Part shown: positions 1 through 10,968 of the stretch, piece after piece | Layout of the letters: every line of letters begins with the position of its first letter | Numbering within the stretch: the stretch's first letter is position 1 | The notes under the pieces: generated by a model | Databases searched by the model: none | Told to the model about the DNA's origin: nothing | What the model saw: only the letters and a program-made list of their open reading frames with translations | Assembly: GCF_018138145.1 (NCBI RefSeq) | Contig: NZ_CP073104.1 | Coordinates: 4,159,001 to 4,223,000, forward strand | Origin: Pseudomonas sp. SCA2728.1_7 | GTDB lineage: Bacteria; Pseudomonadota; Gammaproteobacteria; Pseudomonadales; Pseudomonadaceae | Direction: 5' to 3' | DNA: 64,000 nucleotides | Position numbers and translations under genes: made by a program

Positions 1-2210
1 TCGAAATAACGCACACCGCCCCCCACATACAGACCTTTCAGATCGCCATCGAGGAAACGGTATTTCGCCCAGACCGACGCCTGATTACGTGGCACGCCGG
101 TCATTTGATGGCCTTTGACCAATGACGTCGCGGCATCCTTGGTAATGCGCGCATCGGTGTAGGTATAAGCGGCAGTAACATTGAGGTTCTGGGTCAGGTT
201 GCTGTTCAGTTCCAGTTCCACACCTTTGGAACGGCTTTCGCCGACCTGACGATAGGTCGACGTGGTCGAATCGAAGTAGGTGTCGTCCTTTTTGCGCAAG
301 TCATACACCGACGCGGTGAACGCAGTATCCCAGCCGATCGGTTCGTACTTCAGGCCCACTTCATATTGGCTGCTGGTGATCGGGTCGAGCGGAGTGCCGG
401 CATTGGAAATCTGCTGCACCGGTACGAACGAGGTGGAGTAGCTGACATACGGCGTCATGCCGTTGTCGAACTGGTACATCACCCCACCTTGATAAGTGAA
501 TTTCTTGTCCTCGGAGCTGATGTTGCTGCCCTTGGCCACCTTGTCGCGGAAATCACTGTCGACCCAGTCCTGACGGCCACCGAGCAGGAACAGCCAATGG
601 TCGTACTTGCTCTGGATCTGTGCATAAACCCCTTTCATCTGTTGCTCAAGCAAGGTGTTTTGCACCGCGATCGGCGTGGTCGGGTCGCGCAGGTAAACCG
701 GGTTATACACATCGATCGGCCCGACGATGCCGGCATTCCAGTCCTGATTGAACGAAGTACGATCGTAGCTGGCGCCGAACAGCACGGTGTTTTCCAGCTC
801 ACCGAGCTGGAATTTGCCTTCCAGTTGGTTATCCAGCGAATACACCATCGATTTGTTGTAGCGATCGTAGGCCGTCATGTTCAGGCGTGTGCCGAAACCG
901 GCATTGTTGAGGTTGCCTGGCCAGGTTTCGTGGCGGGTAATGCGCGACTGCATGTAGCGCGAGTTCTGGCGGAACTGCCAGTCGTCGTTGAATGAGTGGC
1001 TGAATTCGTAACCGGTGCTCCAGGTTTCCCGCTCGAAAGTGTTCCAGTCCGGGTCGCCGAGCATGGTGTCCTTGGATAACTTGCCGTTGGGGTTTGTCAG
1101 CAAAGTCCCGGCCGCCGGTAGGCCAAGTTCCATGTTGGTGTGATCCTTCTGGTAGTTGGCCAGCAGGGTCAGGGTGTTGAAGTCGTCGATATTCAGGGTC
1201 AGCGAAGGGGCGATGTAGAGGCGGTCATCCGGGACGTGATCGGTCTGGGTGTCGGCCTTGCGACCGAGCATGACGATGCGCCCGAGAATGTTGCCGCTGT
1301 CGTTGAGTGGCCCCGACACGTCGACGCCGATCTGCCGACGGTTGTTCGAGCCATAGCCCAGTTGCACTTCGCCTTGCGGTGCAGCGGTTGGCCGTTTGCT
1401 CACCAGATTGACCAGGCCGCCGGGGGCGTTTTCGCCGTACAGCAGAGAAGACGGGCCGCGGAAAATCTCCACTCGCTCAAGACCGTAAGGCTCGGTACTG
1501 GTGTCATAGCGGTTTCCTTGCACACGGAGTCCATCGCGCAGCAGGCCGTAGCCGTAATCGGTGGCGTTGAAACCGCGAATGAAAAACAGATCGCCGGCCA
1601 GACTGTCGCCGGCGGCAAACGGAGGAGCAAAGATCCCCGGCACGTAGCCAAGCACCTCGGTGAGCGTCTGAGATTTCTGATCTTTCATGCGTTGCGCGGT
1701 TACGACTGACACCGAGCGCGGCGTTTCCGACAACGGCGTGCTGGTTTTCGTACCGATCCGGCTGTTCTGCGCTTTATAGCCGACGTCGGCGGCGTAATCG
1801 AGATTCATCGGGTTAGCCAACTCACCGTTGATGTTGGTCGGGGCCAGCTCCAGTGAATCGCCGTTCGGCAGTGCCTGCAGAATGTAGCTGCCCGGCGCCT
1901 GCGGTACGGCTTGCAACCCCGAGCCTTGCAGCAGTTGGGCGAATCCCTGGTCGACGGTGAAGTTGCCGTTCAGCCCGGCGCTGCGCAAACGGCTGGTCTG
2001 CTGTGGCGAGAACGACAGAATCACATTCGCAGCCGAGGCGAACTGGCTCAAGGCATTGTCCAGCGGGCCGGCAACAATGGTGTAGCGCTGGGCGGCCGTC
2101 GCCGCGAAGGCGTTGTTGGTCATTACCAGGCAGGACGCGGCGCTGGTCATCAGTAGGCTGTAGGCAATGCAGTGGTAGGAAAAACGCTGACGAATCGTGG
2201 GAAGACGCAT
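1..2210 (-). CDS. TonB-dependent siderophore receptor with STN domain (3' end outside window)
   Basis: Outer-membrane receptor that imports a ferric siderophore with TonB energy. My translation from the ATG at 2208-2210 gives a signal peptide ending near NNAFA (about residues 30-36), then an STN/secretin-type signalling domain (about 40-115, starting YTIVAGPLDNAL), then a plug domain (ETPRSVSVVT, VERVEIFRGPSSLLYGENAPGG) and beta-barrel strands rich in aromatic residues. The STN domain marks a transducer-type receptor that reports ligand binding to a FecR-like partner, which fits the sigma/anti-sigma pair immediately upstream. About 736 codons are visible and the C-terminal strands are lost at the window edge. 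The substrate is not readable. The family assignment is firm; the siderophore is unknown. Confidence 0.93.
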   Translation of the reverse strand, partial: MRLPTIRQRFSYHCIAYSLLMTSAASCLVMTNNAFAATAAQRYTIVAGPLDNALSQFASAANVILSFSPQQTSRLRSAGLNGNFTVDQGFAQLLQGSGLQAVPQAPGSYILQALPNGDSLELAPTNINGELANPMNLDYAADVGYKAQNSRIGTKTSTPLSETPRSVSVVTAQRMKDQKSQTLTEVLGYVPGIFAPPFAAGDSLAGDLFFIRGFNATDYGYGLLRDGLRVQGNRYDTSTEPYGLERVEIFRGPSSLLYGENAPGGLVNLVSKRPTAAPQGEVQLGYGSNNRRQIGVDVSGPLNDSGNILGRIVMLGRKADTQTDHVPDDRLYIAPSLTLNIDDFNTLTLLANYQKDHTNMELGLPAAGTLLTNPNGKLSKDTMLGDPDWNTFERETWSTGYEFSHSFNDDWQFRQNSRYMQSRITRHETWPGNLNNAGFGTRLNMTAYDRYNKSMVYSLDNQLEGKFQLGELENTVLFGASYDRTSFNQDWNAGIVGPIDVYNPVYLRDPTTPIAVQNTLLEQQMKGVYAQIQSKYDHWLFLLGGRQDWVDSDFRDKVAKGSNISSEDKKFTYQGGVMYQFDNGMTPYVSYSTSFVPVQQISNAGTPLDPITSSQYEVGLKYEPIGWDTAFTASVYDLRKKDDTYFDSTTSTYRQVGESRSKGVELELNSNLTQNLNVTAAYTYTDARITKDAATSLVKGHQMTGVPRNQASVWAKYRFLDGDLKGLYVGGGVRYF

Positions 2211-2330
2211 GTGTGGACAAGCCCTGAAGGTGGCAAAAGAGCCGCGTTTATCGCGATTACCTGTAGGGCCGGATCAGGGCGAAAAAAGATAACCCTGTTT
2301 TCGATTTATTTTCCCCAGGTGAAATTTCGA

Positions 2331-3278
2331 TCAAGCGTTGCGGCTGATCGAGACCCAGTAATGAGTGAAATAGCGCACGTTGATCGGCAGCGAAGCCTGA
2401 AGATTGGCCAGGACTGCATCGGTAGAATCGAGCCGGAAGGTGCCGGAGACCCGCAGATCTCGCGCGCGGTCATCACAGTGCAAAACGCCGCGGCGATAGC
2501 GGCCCAATTCTTCAATGACATTGCCCAAGCGTGCGTTGAGTACGATCAATTGGCCGTTGGTCCATGCCACTTCCGTGGATTTGAAGGGGTGAATGAGCCC
2601 TATGTGTCGACGATCAAAATCGGCGCCTTCACCTGCGCTCAGAACAATTGCGGCTGTTGATAGATCGGCGGGCTGAACAATGACCCGGTCTTCCAGCACA
2701 CCCACACGGGTAGCCCCCGATAACTGATGTACGGAAAACCGGGTGCCCAGTGCTTGAATCCGGCCATCCCGGCTTTCGACGAAAAAGGGCCGTTGATCGC
2801 CAAGCTTTCCGGTTTGAATGAGGATCTCGCCGGAGCGCAGGCGAATCAGCCGCTGCGCCGGGTCGAAAGACACGTCGATGGCAGTGTCGGTGTTGAGCTG
2901 AATCTGACTGCCATCCGCCAATGTGATATTGCGACGCTGGCCAACGCCAGTTTTATAGTCGGCCCAGACATTCCCCAAGGATGTGTGTTGCTGAACATTC
3001 CAGCCAACGAACCCAGCCCCCGCAGCGAGCAGCAACAATTTCAGCACCTGGCGTCGTTGCTGTCCGGTATTCAGGGCGCGACGTTTCAAATCCGGCGGCA
3101 ACGAACCGAGATGGCGCTGCAGTTGTTCAATCTGGTTCCATGCCGCGAGATGCGCTGGATCACTGTCGATCCACAGCTGCCAGGCTTTCTGATCGGCGAG
3201 CGTCGGCGGTTCTGCCTGAAACTGCACATACCAGCTGGCGGCCGCTTCGAAAACCTGACGGTTGGGTGCGGTGGCCAT
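2331..3278 (-). CDS. FecR-like anti-sigma factor / signal transducer
   Basis: Inner-membrane regulator that holds the ECF sigma factor and passes on the signal from the STN domain of the receptor. The N-terminal domain (about 1-70) has the FecR/DUF4880 pattern of AASWYVQFQ and AWQLWIDSDPAHLAAWNQIE. A hydrophobic segment near residues 78-92 (VLKLLLLAAGAGFVGW) is the single membrane span. The FecR domain proper follows (ITLADGSQIQLNTDTAIDV). The start was moved to the internal ATG at 3276-3278, which shares one base with the sigma factor stop (TGATG). Longer reading frames would run into the sigma gene. Its 315 residues are normal for the family. It is co-transcribed with the sigma gene and sits 120 bp ahead of the receptor. 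Confidence 0.92.
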   Translation of the reverse strand: MATAPNRQVFEAAASWYVQFQAEPPTLADQKAWQLWIDSDPAHLAAWNQIEQLQRHLGSLPPDLKRRALNTGQQRRQVLKLLLLAAGAGFVGWNVQQHTSLGNVWADYKTGVGQRRNITLADGSQIQLNTDTAIDVSFDPAQRLIRLRSGEILIQTGKLGDQRPFFVESRDGRIQALGTRFSVHQLSGATRVGVLEDRVIVQPADLSTAAIVLSAGEGADFDRRHIGLIHPFKSTEVAWTNGQLIVLNARLGNVIEELGRYRRGVLHCDDRARDLRVSGTFRLDSTDAVLANLQASLPINVRYFTHYWVSISRNA

Positions 3279-3784
3279 CAATGCTGCGCCATGATCAGCG
3301 CACATTCCGTCAGGGCGCGGATCATGTGTTTCTTCACCGTGGTCAGCGAAACCTTTAGCTGCAGAGCAATCTGTTGATAAGTCAGGCCATCGATCTGAGA
3401 GAGCATGAAGATCTGTTGGCTTCTGGCGCCAAGGCCGGCCAAAGCTTTATCCACAGCGACCAGGGTTTCAATGATCAGCGCCTTGTCTTCCTCGCTGATG
3501 GCGGTGGCTTCCGGTCGAGCTGCGAGGGTCTGCAAATACGCGGCTTCGATAGCCTGTCTGCGATAACGATCAATCACCAGGCCGCGTGCAATGGTCGCCA
3601 GATAATCCCGTGGCTCGTGAATCTGCGCGGCATTGCGGGCCGCCAGAATCCGCACAAACGTATCATGCGCCACATCGGCTGCATCGCAGGCGTCATGCAA
3701 TTTTCCTTTGAGCCATCCATATAGCCACGAATGATGTTGCTCGTAGATTTGCTCAATCGCAGCAGTGTGGGCGGGTAGGGGCAT
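3278..3784 (-). CDS. ECF RNA polymerase sigma factor, FecI/FpvI type
   Basis: Iron-starvation extracytoplasmic-function sigma factor, 168 aa. Region 2 is seen in the N-terminal third (DAADVAHDTFVRILAAR, then DYLATIARGLVIDRYRR) and region 4 in the last 60 residues with a helix-turn-helix (GLTYQQIALQLKVSLTTVKKH). It should recruit RNA polymerase to the receptor promoter once the FecR partner is triggered by the receptor. A Fur-box-like palindrome lies directly upstream (3803-3821), so iron repression of the cassette is likely. The stop overlaps the fecR start by one base. The open reading frame contains one perfect DnaA box (3447-3455). Confidence 0.93.
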   Translation of the reverse strand: MPLPAHTAAIEQIYEQHHSWLYGWLKGKLHDACDAADVAHDTFVRILAARNAAQIHEPRDYLATIARGLVIDRYRRQAIEAAYLQTLAARPEATAISEEDKALIIETLVAVDKALAGLGARSQQIFMLSQIDGLTYQQIALQLKVSLTTVKKHMIRALTECALIMAQH

Positions 3785-3802
3785 TGGGAAAACTGATGAG
3801 TT

Positions 3803-3821
3803 AATGATAATGCCTATTATT
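3803..3821 (-). promoter_or_regulatory. Fur-box-like operator
   Basis: The 19-bp stretch AATGATAATGCCTATTATT matches 11 of 19 positions of the classical Fur consensus GATAATGATAATCATTATC and lies 18 bp ahead of the sigma-factor start. Position and partner genes (FecI/FecR/TonB receptor) make iron-Fur repression the natural reading. Confidence 0.7.
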
Positions 3822-3879
3822 AGCCCCTGTTAAGTTCTCTCACAATAGTCCCCGCACTTCCCTCCATCGGCTTCTTTGT

Positions 3880-3910
3880 CGCCAGCGAACCCTCGCTGGC
3901 GTTTTTTTTT
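3880..3910 (+). terminator. Intrinsic terminator without a plus-strand gene upstream in the window
   Basis: Perfect 9-bp stem CGCCAGCGA (3880-3888) / TCGCTGGCG (3893-3901), four-base loop, then nine T residues. It is oriented to stop plus-strand transcripts, yet the genes to its left are all on the minus strand. In other pseudomonads mnmE lies upstream of mnmG, so this may be a leftover of that junction after the iron cassette came in. That history is inference. Confidence 0.85.
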
Positions 3911-3941
3911 GCGCTGTGAAAAAGCCGTTGTGTCGTTTTTC

Positions 3942-4230
3942 TGTGGATTAAGCCCTGTGAATAACTGCCACTAAGAGCAGTTGATAACAGGGCCTGAAAA
4001 CTGGACATAACCCCGTCTGTGGATAACAACCCCTTTCATCCACAGGCTTACACCGGTTATCCAAGGGCCTCATTGGTACATGAGCACAGGGTTTTGAAAC
4101 TCTATACACATTGAATATAAAGGCCTGTAGCAATCTATCCACAGAAAGTATGCTCAGTAAGAATAAACATAAAAACAAAGGTTTTATAAATTTCTCTCTT
4201 TTTTATTCTTTTAACCTCGAGTTCTCCACA
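3942..4230. other. DnaA-box cluster in AT-rich DNA: replication-origin-like region
   Basis: DnaA boxes (consensus TTATNCACA): perfect at 4018-4026 (minus) and 3956-3964 (minus, TTATTCACA). One mismatch at 3942-3950, 4036-4044, 4102-4110, 4135-4143 and 4222-4230. Two mismatches at 4057-4065. An AT-rich tract at about 4150-4215 sits between the last two one-mismatch boxes and could be the unwinding element. The stretch lies ahead of mnmG, the side where E. coli oriC is found. In Pseudomonas the best-known origin lies between rpmH and dnaA, outside this window, so this could be a second origin-like site or a DnaA-binding control region of mnmG. Confidence 0.7.
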
Positions 4231-4352
4231 GCTGGTTAAATTTTGTGCAAAGGGTTCTTTAGGAAGGGCGAAGTCCCTATACTTGTCGACCAGGTCCAAA
4301 AACCTGATCTCAAACTATTCCTGAATTACCTACTTAAGCAGGCACGAGGTGC

Positions 4353-6254
4353 GTGGTGGATTTCCCTTCCCGTTTTGAAGTGATCGTCATCGGCGGCGGT
4401 CATGCCGGTACCGAGGCAGCACTGGCCTCAGCACGTATGGGGGCAAAAACCCTGTTGCTGACGCATAACGTGGAAACCCTCGGTGCCATGAGTTGCAACC
4501 CGGCCATCGGTGGCATTGGCAAAAGCCATCTGGTCAAGGAAATCGATGCCCTCGGCGGCGCGATGGCCACGGCTACCGATTTGGGTGGCATCCAGTTTCG
4601 CGTGTTGAACAGCCGCAAAGGCCCAGCCGTTCGGGCAACCCGTGCGCAAGCTGACCGGATTCTGTACAAAGCCGCTGTCCGCGAAATTCTGGAAAACCAG
4701 CCGAACCTGTGGATATTTCAACAAGCCGCTGACGACCTGATCGTCGAGCAGGAACAAGTCCGTGGTGTTGTCACGCAAATGGGTCTGCGCTTCTTCGCCG
4801 ATTCAGTGGTGCTGACCACCGGTACTTTCCTCGGCGGACTTATCCACATCGGTTTGCAGAATTTTTCCGGCGGCCGCGCCGGTGATCCACCGTCGATTGC
4901 CCTGGCTCACCGTTTGCGTGAACTGCCACTGCGTGTCGGTCGCCTGAAAACTGGCACACCGCCGCGTATCGACGGCAAGTCTGTGGATTTCTCGGTGATG
5001 ACCGAGCAACCAGGCGATACGCCGATTCCGGTGATGTCCTTCATGGGCAACAAGGAACAACATCCACGCCAGGTCAGTTGCTGGATTACTCACACCAACG
5101 CCCGCACCCACGAAATCATCGCGGCGAACCTCGATCGTTCGCCGATGTATTCCGCTGCCGGCGAGATCGAAGGCATTGGCCCGCGCTATTGCCCGTCGAT
5201 CGAAGACAAGATCCACCGCTTTGCCGACAAGGAAAGCCATCAGGTGTTTATCGAACCGGAAGGTTTGACCACCCATGAGCTGTATCCGAACGGGATATCC
5301 ACAAGCTTGCCGTTCGACGTGCAATTGCAGATCGTGCAATCGATCCGCGGCATGGAAAACGCGCACATCGTGCGTCCGGGTTATGCGATCGAGTACGACT
5401 ACTTCGATCCGCGCGACCTGAAGTACAGCCTCGAGACCAAAGTCATCGACGGTCTGTTTTTCGCCGGGCAAATCAACGGCACCACCGGTTACGAAGAAGC
5501 TGGCGCTCAAGGTTTGCTCGCGGGTGCCAACGCCGCACTGCGCGCCAAGGGCAAAGAAGCCTGGTGCCCGCGTCGCGATGAAGCGTACATCGGTGTGTTG
5601 GTCGACGACCTGATCACCCTCGGCACCCAAGAGCCGTACCGCATGTTCACTTCCCGTGCTGAGTACCGCCTGATCCTGCGTGAGGACAACGCCGACCTGC
5701 GTCTGACCGAAAAAGGTCGCGAGCTTGGTCTGGTCGATGACGCGCGTTGGGCAGCCTTCTGCAAGAAACGCGAAAGCATCGAACTCGAAGAACAACGCCT
5801 GAAAAGCACTTGGGTTCGCCCGAATACGCAGCAGGGCGATGCGATCGCGGAAAAATTCGGCACGCCGCTGACCCACGAATACAACTTGCTCAACCTCTTG
5901 AGCCGTCCGGAAATCGACTACGCTGGTCTGGTCGAAGTGACCGGCAATGGCGCCGAAGATCCACAGGTCGCCGAGCAGGTTGAAATCAAGACCAAGTACG
6001 CCGGTTACATCGACCGTCAACAGGACGAAATCGCCCGTCTGCGCGCCAGTGAAGACACGAAACTGCCTGTGGATATCGATTACACCAACATTTCCGGTCT
6101 CTCCAAGGAGATCCAGAGCAAGCTCGGCGCGACTCGTCCAGAGACGCTGGGCCAGGCTTCACGGATCCCGGGTGTGACCCCGGCAGCGATTTCGCTGTTG
6201 ATGATTCATTTGAAAAAACGCGGCGCGGGCCGTCAGTTGGAGCAAAGCGCTTGA
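4353..6254 (+). CDS. mnmG: tRNA uridine-5-carboxymethylaminomethyl modification enzyme MnmG (GidA)
   Basis: FAD enzyme that with MnmE installs the cmnm5 group on U34 of certain tRNAs. 633 aa, full length. The Rossmann FAD motif GGGHAG is at residues 14-19, the conserved catalytic Cys48 sits in MSCNPAIGG, and GTPPRIDG and YCPSIEDK are present in the middle. The C-terminal MnmE/tRNA-binding region ends in [10 protein letters not shown]. The start is GTG at 4353 ([15 protein letters not shown] follows); the next codon is also GTG, so a start at 4356 is possible. It overlaps rsmG by four bases, so the two are translationally coupled. One perfect DnaA box lies inside (4840-4848). Confidence 0.98.
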   Translation: MVDFPSRFEVIVIGGGHAGTEAALASARMGAKTLLLTHNVETLGAMSCNPAIGGIGKSHLVKEIDALGGAMATATDLGGIQFRVLNSRKGPAVRATRAQADRILYKAAVREILENQPNLWIFQQAADDLIVEQEQVRGVVTQMGLRFFADSVVLTTGTFLGGLIHIGLQNFSGGRAGDPPSIALAHRLRELPLRVGRLKTGTPPRIDGKSVDFSVMTEQPGDTPIPVMSFMGNKEQHPRQVSCWITHTNARTHEIIAANLDRSPMYSAAGEIEGIGPRYCPSIEDKIHRFADKESHQVFIEPEGLTTHELYPNGISTSLPFDVQLQIVQSIRGMENAHIVRPGYAIEYDYFDPRDLKYSLETKVIDGLFFAGQINGTTGYEEAGAQGLLAGANAALRAKGKEAWCPRRDEAYIGVLVDDLITLGTQEPYRMFTSRAEYRLILREDNADLRLTEKGRELGLVDDARWAAFCKKRESIELEEQRLKSTWVRPNTQQGDAIAEKFGTPLTHEYNLLNLLSRPEIDYAGLVEVTGNGAEDPQVAEQVEIKTKYAGYIDRQQDEIARLRASEDTKLPVDIDYTNISGLSKEIQSKLGATRPETLGQASRIPGVTPAAISLLMIHLKKRGAGRQLEQSA

Positions 6255-6895
6255 GTTCTAAGGTCACTTCGCAACACGCCGAAGAGTTATCCACAGGAGC
6301 CCGCGAGCTCGGTGTCAACCTCACTGAAAACCAGCACGAATTGCTGCTGGGTTATCTGGCCCTGTTGATCAAATGGAACCAGGCCTACAACCTGACTGCG
6401 GTGCGCGATCCGGACGAAATGGTTTCGCGGCACTTGCTCGATAGTCTGAGCGTGATGTCGTTCATCGAAAACGGCCGCTGGCTCGACGTCGGCAGTGGCG
6501 GCGGCATGCCGGGGATTCCGTTGGCGATCCTGTATCCGGATTCGCAAGTGACCTGTCTGGACAGCAACGGCAAGAAAACCCGCTTCCTGACCCAGGTCAA
6601 ACTCGAACTGAAACTGGATAACCTGCAAGTTATCCACAGTCGTGTCGAAGCTTTCCAGCCTGCGCAGCCGTTCAACGGGATCATTTCCCGGGCGTTCAGC
6701 AGCATGGAAAACTTCACCAACTGGACTCGCCACCTCGGCGACGCCGATACACGCTGGCTGGCAATGAAGGGCGTTCATCCGGCCGATGAGCTGGTAGCAT
6801 TGCCGGCAGACTTCAAACTCGATAGCGAACACGCCCTGGCCGTACCCGGTTGCCAAGGCCAACGCCATCTGCTGATACTGCGCCGCACGGCATGA
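6251..6895 (+). CDS. rsmG: 16S rRNA (guanine-527-N7)-methyltransferase RsmG (GidB)
   Basis: Methylates G527 of 16S rRNA using S-adenosylmethionine; loss gives low-level streptomycin resistance in many bacteria. 214 aa. The family signature [20 protein letters not shown] is followed by the SAM-binding loop [11 protein letters not shown] near residues 78-88. The start is a TTG whose TTGA overlaps the mnmG stop, so translation depends on coupling. The gene carries two perfect DnaA boxes (6287-6295 and 6630-6638), both on the plus strand. Confidence 0.97.
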   Translation: MSSKVTSQHAEELSTGARELGVNLTENQHELLLGYLALLIKWNQAYNLTAVRDPDEMVSRHLLDSLSVMSFIENGRWLDVGSGGGMPGIPLAILYPDSQVTCLDSNGKKTRFLTQVKLELKLDNLQVIHSRVEAFQPAQPFNGIISRAFSSMENFTNWTRHLGDADTRWLAMKGVHPADELVALPADFKLDSEHALAVPGCQGQRHLLILRRTA

Positions 6896-6913
6896 TTGGG
6901 AACACAAGCAAGA

Positions 6914-7711
6914 ATGGCTAAGGTATTCGCGATAGCGAACCAGAAGGGTGGTGTGGGCAAGACCACCACCTGCATCAACCTCGCAGCATCCCTGGTCGCG
7001 ACCAAGCGCCGGGTGCTGTTGATCGATCTCGATCCACAGGGCAACGCCACCATGGGTAGCGGTGTGGATAAACACGGCCTGGAAAATTCGGTCTATGACC
7101 TGCTGATCGGCGAATGCGATCTGGCCCAGGCCATGCACTATTCCGAGCACGGTGGTTATCAACTGCTGCCGGCCAACCGCGATTTGACGGCGGCCGAAGT
7201 CGTGCTGCTGGAAATGCAGATGAAGGAAAGCCGTCTGCGCAGCGCGTTGGCGCCGATCCGCGAAAACTACGATTACATTCTGATCGACTGCCCGCCGTCG
7301 CTGTCGATGCTCACGCTGAACGCTTTGGTGGCCGCCGATGGGGTGATTATCCCCATGCAGTGCGAATACTTTGCGCTCGAAGGTTTGAGCGACCTTGTGG
7401 ATAACATCAAGCGCATCGCCGAATTGTTGAACCCGAACCTGAAAGTCGAAGGCCTGCTGCGGACCATGTATGACCCGCGCCTGAGCCTGATGAACGACGT
7501 TTCGGCGCAACTCAAGGAACACTTCGGCGAGCAGCTCTACGACACGGTGATCCCGCGCAACATCCGCCTGGCCGAAGCGCCGAGCTACGGCATGCCGGCG
7601 CTGGCCTACGACAAGCAATCGCGCGGCGCCCTGGCTTATCTGGCCCTGGCCGGCGAGATGGTTCGTCGTCAGCGCAAAAACTCACGCATCGCCGCCGCTC
7701 AGGCAACTTAA
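6914..7711 (+). CDS. parA: Chromosome-partitioning ATPase ParA (Soj)
   Basis: Walker-type ATPase that with ParB-parS segregates the chromosome origin. 265 aa. The deviant Walker A motif KGGVGKTT is at residues 11-18, followed by the switch region DLDPQGNAT and Walker B DYILIDCPPSLSMLT. The ATG at 6914 is chosen because MAKVFAIANQKGG is the usual family N-terminus. An upstream TTG at 6896 would add six residues with no support. parB follows after 9 bp. Two perfect DnaA boxes lie in the coding sequence (7063-7071, 7396-7404). Confidence 0.97.
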   Translation: MAKVFAIANQKGGVGKTTTCINLAASLVATKRRVLLIDLDPQGNATMGSGVDKHGLENSVYDLLIGECDLAQAMHYSEHGGYQLLPANRDLTAAEVVLLEMQMKESRLRSALAPIRENYDYILIDCPPSLSMLTLNALVAADGVIIPMQCEYFALEGLSDLVDNIKRIAELLNPNLKVEGLLRTMYDPRLSLMNDVSAQLKEHFGEQLYDTVIPRNIRLAEAPSYGMPALAYDKQSRGALAYLALAGEMVRRQRKNSRIAAAQAT

Positions 7712-7720
7712 GGAATCCCC

Positions 7721-8593
7721 ATGGCCGTCAAGAAACGAGGTCTCGGACGTGGACTGGATGCACTGCTGAGTGGTCCGACCGTCAGCGCGCTGGAAGAACA
7801 AGCGGCGCAAGCTGACACCCGCGAACTGCAGCACTTGCCGTTGGATCTGCTGCAGCGCGGTAAATACCAGCCGCGCCGCGACATGGATCCGCAGGCGCTG
7901 GAAGAACTGGCAGCATCGATCAAGGCGCAAGGCGTGATGCAGCCGATCGTGGTGCGCCCGATTGGCGGTGGCCGCTTCGAGATCATCGCTGGTGAACGTC
8001 GCTGGCGCGCGAGTCAGCAAGCCGGGCAGGAAACCATTCCGGCGATGGTCCGGGATGTACCGGATGAAACCGCAATCGCCATTGCGCTGATCGAGAACAT
8101 CCAGCGCGAAGACCTCAACCCGATCGAAGAAGCGGTGGCCCTGCAGCGTTTGCAGCAGGAATTCCAGCTCACTCAGCAGCAAGTTGCCGAGGCTGTGGGT
8201 AAGTCCCGCGTCACTGTGGCTAACCTGTTGCGGCTTATTGCGCTGCCGGAAGTCATCAAGACGATGTTGTCTCACGGCGACCTGGAAATGGGTCATGCCC
8301 GTGCTTTGCTCGGTCTGCCGGACAATCAACAGGTTGAAGGGGCGCGACATGTTGTCGCACGCGGTCTCACCGTGCGCCAAACCGAGGCACTGGTTCGCCA
8401 GTGGTTGAGTGGCAAACCGGAGCCTGTGGAAGCGAGCAAACCCGACCCGGATATCGCGCGTCTCGAACAGCGTCTGGCCGAGCGCCTAGGCTCTGCGGTG
8501 CAGATTCGCCACGGCAAGAAGGGAAAGGGCCAGCTGGTGATCGGTTACAACTCCCTTGATGAGCTTCAAGGTGTGCTCGCACACATCCGCTGA
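7721..8593 (+). CDS. parB: Chromosome-partitioning protein ParB (Spo0J)
   Basis: Binds parS and spreads as a CTP-dependent clamp. 290 aa. The basic N-terminus KKRGLGRGLDALL is the ParA-stimulating tail. The CTP-binding ParB/Srx domain contains GERRWRAS and ENIQREDLNPIEEA. A helix-turn-helix recognises parS (LTQQQVAEAVGKSRVTVANLLRL) and a C-terminal dimer domain closes the protein. The ribosome site AAGGA lies just ahead of the ATG. At least three parS-like targets are present in this same window (see those entries). Confidence 0.97.
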   Translation: MAVKKRGLGRGLDALLSGPTVSALEEQAAQADTRELQHLPLDLLQRGKYQPRRDMDPQALEELAASIKAQGVMQPIVVRPIGGGRFEIIAGERRWRASQQAGQETIPAMVRDVPDETAIAIALIENIQREDLNPIEEAVALQRLQQEFQLTQQQVAEAVGKSRVTVANLLRLIALPEVIKTMLSHGDLEMGHARALLGLPDNQQVEGARHVVARGLTVRQTEALVRQWLSGKPEPVEASKPDPDIARLEQRLAERLGSAVQIRHGKKGKGQLVIGYNSLDELQGVLAHIR

Positions 8594-8642
8594 AACATTT
8601 CCTCATGTAGCGCGCAGTCGGAAATCACTACCTGACAGTTGA

Positions 8643-8664
8643 ATAGGGGCAGAACCGCCCCTAT
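8643..8664. other. Hairpin in the parB-atpI spacer
   Basis: Eight-base-pair stem ATAGGGGC (8643-8650) / GCCCCTAT (8657-8664) with a six-base loop. No T-tract follows, so it is not a standard terminator. It could be a leader structure of the atp operon or a weak stop after parB. Confidence 0.45.
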
Positions 8665-8741
8665 ACTCTGCGCGCATTTTGTCGGCACAAATTATGCCAA
8701 GTTATTGAATTCTGGCAGCCGACCATTGGAGAGCAAACGTG

Positions 8742-10035
<1,294 letters not shown>

Positions 10036-10153
10036 GGCCAGTCTCGACTAGTCTGATGTCCTTCCCGGTCAAACGGGAAGGGGCTCTTCACAGGGCACCT
10101 GAAACGATTTGTTTTACCGCTTTAATCTAAAAAACCTAAACCATACGACGTAA

Positions 10154-10426
<273 letters not shown>

Positions 10427-10485
10427 TTACCCGGATTCTTCCGAGTAATTTGATGTGATGGACAACGTAACTGCGAGGTGTTGGC

Positions 10486-10956
10486 GTGAACATTAATGCG
10501 ACCCTGATTGGCCAGTCCGTTGCGTTCCTGATTTTTGTACTGTTCTGCATGAAGTATGTATGGCCTCCGGTCATCGCTGCTCTGCACGAACGTCAAAAGA
10601 AGATCGCTGATGGTCTGGACGCTGCCAGCCGTGCAGCTCGCGACCTGGAGTTGGCCCAAGAAAAAGCGGGTCAGCAACTGCGCGAAGCGAAAGCTCAGGC
10701 AGCTGAAATCATCGAGCAAGCCAAGAAACGCGGTAACCAGATTGTCGAAGAGGCCGTTGAAAAGGCCCGTGTCGACGCTGACCGTGTGAAGGTTCAGGCT
10801 CAAGCCGAGATCGAACAGGAACTGAACAGTGTCAAAGACAAGCTGCGCGCCCAAGTGGGTTTGCTGGCTGTCGGCGGCGCCGAGAAGATCCTGGGTGCCA
10901 CAATCGATCAAAACGCGCACGCAGAGCTGGTTAACCAACTGGCTGCTGAAATCTAA
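10486..10956 (+). CDS. atpF: ATP synthase F0 subunit b
   Basis: Peripheral-stalk subunit, 156 aa. The GTG start at 10486 gives [19 protein letters not shown], the single N-terminal membrane anchor. The rest is a charged, Ala/Glu/Lys-rich coiled coil (for example [21 protein letters not shown]). The C-terminal end GVHAELV-like segment [16 protein letters not shown] contacts delta. The next gene, atpH, begins 12 bp after its stop. Confidence 0.97.
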   Translation: MNINATLIGQSVAFLIFVLFCMKYVWPPVIAALHERQKKIADGLDAASRAARDLELAQEKAGQQLREAKAQAAEIIEQAKKRGNQIVEEAVEKARVDADRVKVQAQAEIEQELNSVKDKLRAQVGLLAVGGAEKILGATIDQNAHAELVNQLAAEI

Positions 10957-10968
10957 GCGAGGGCGATC

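Noticed and set aside
1822..2220. 132-codon minus-strand frame starting near the receptor
   Set aside because: It is the receptor gene in another frame; the frame from 2210 gives signal peptide, STN and plug domains.
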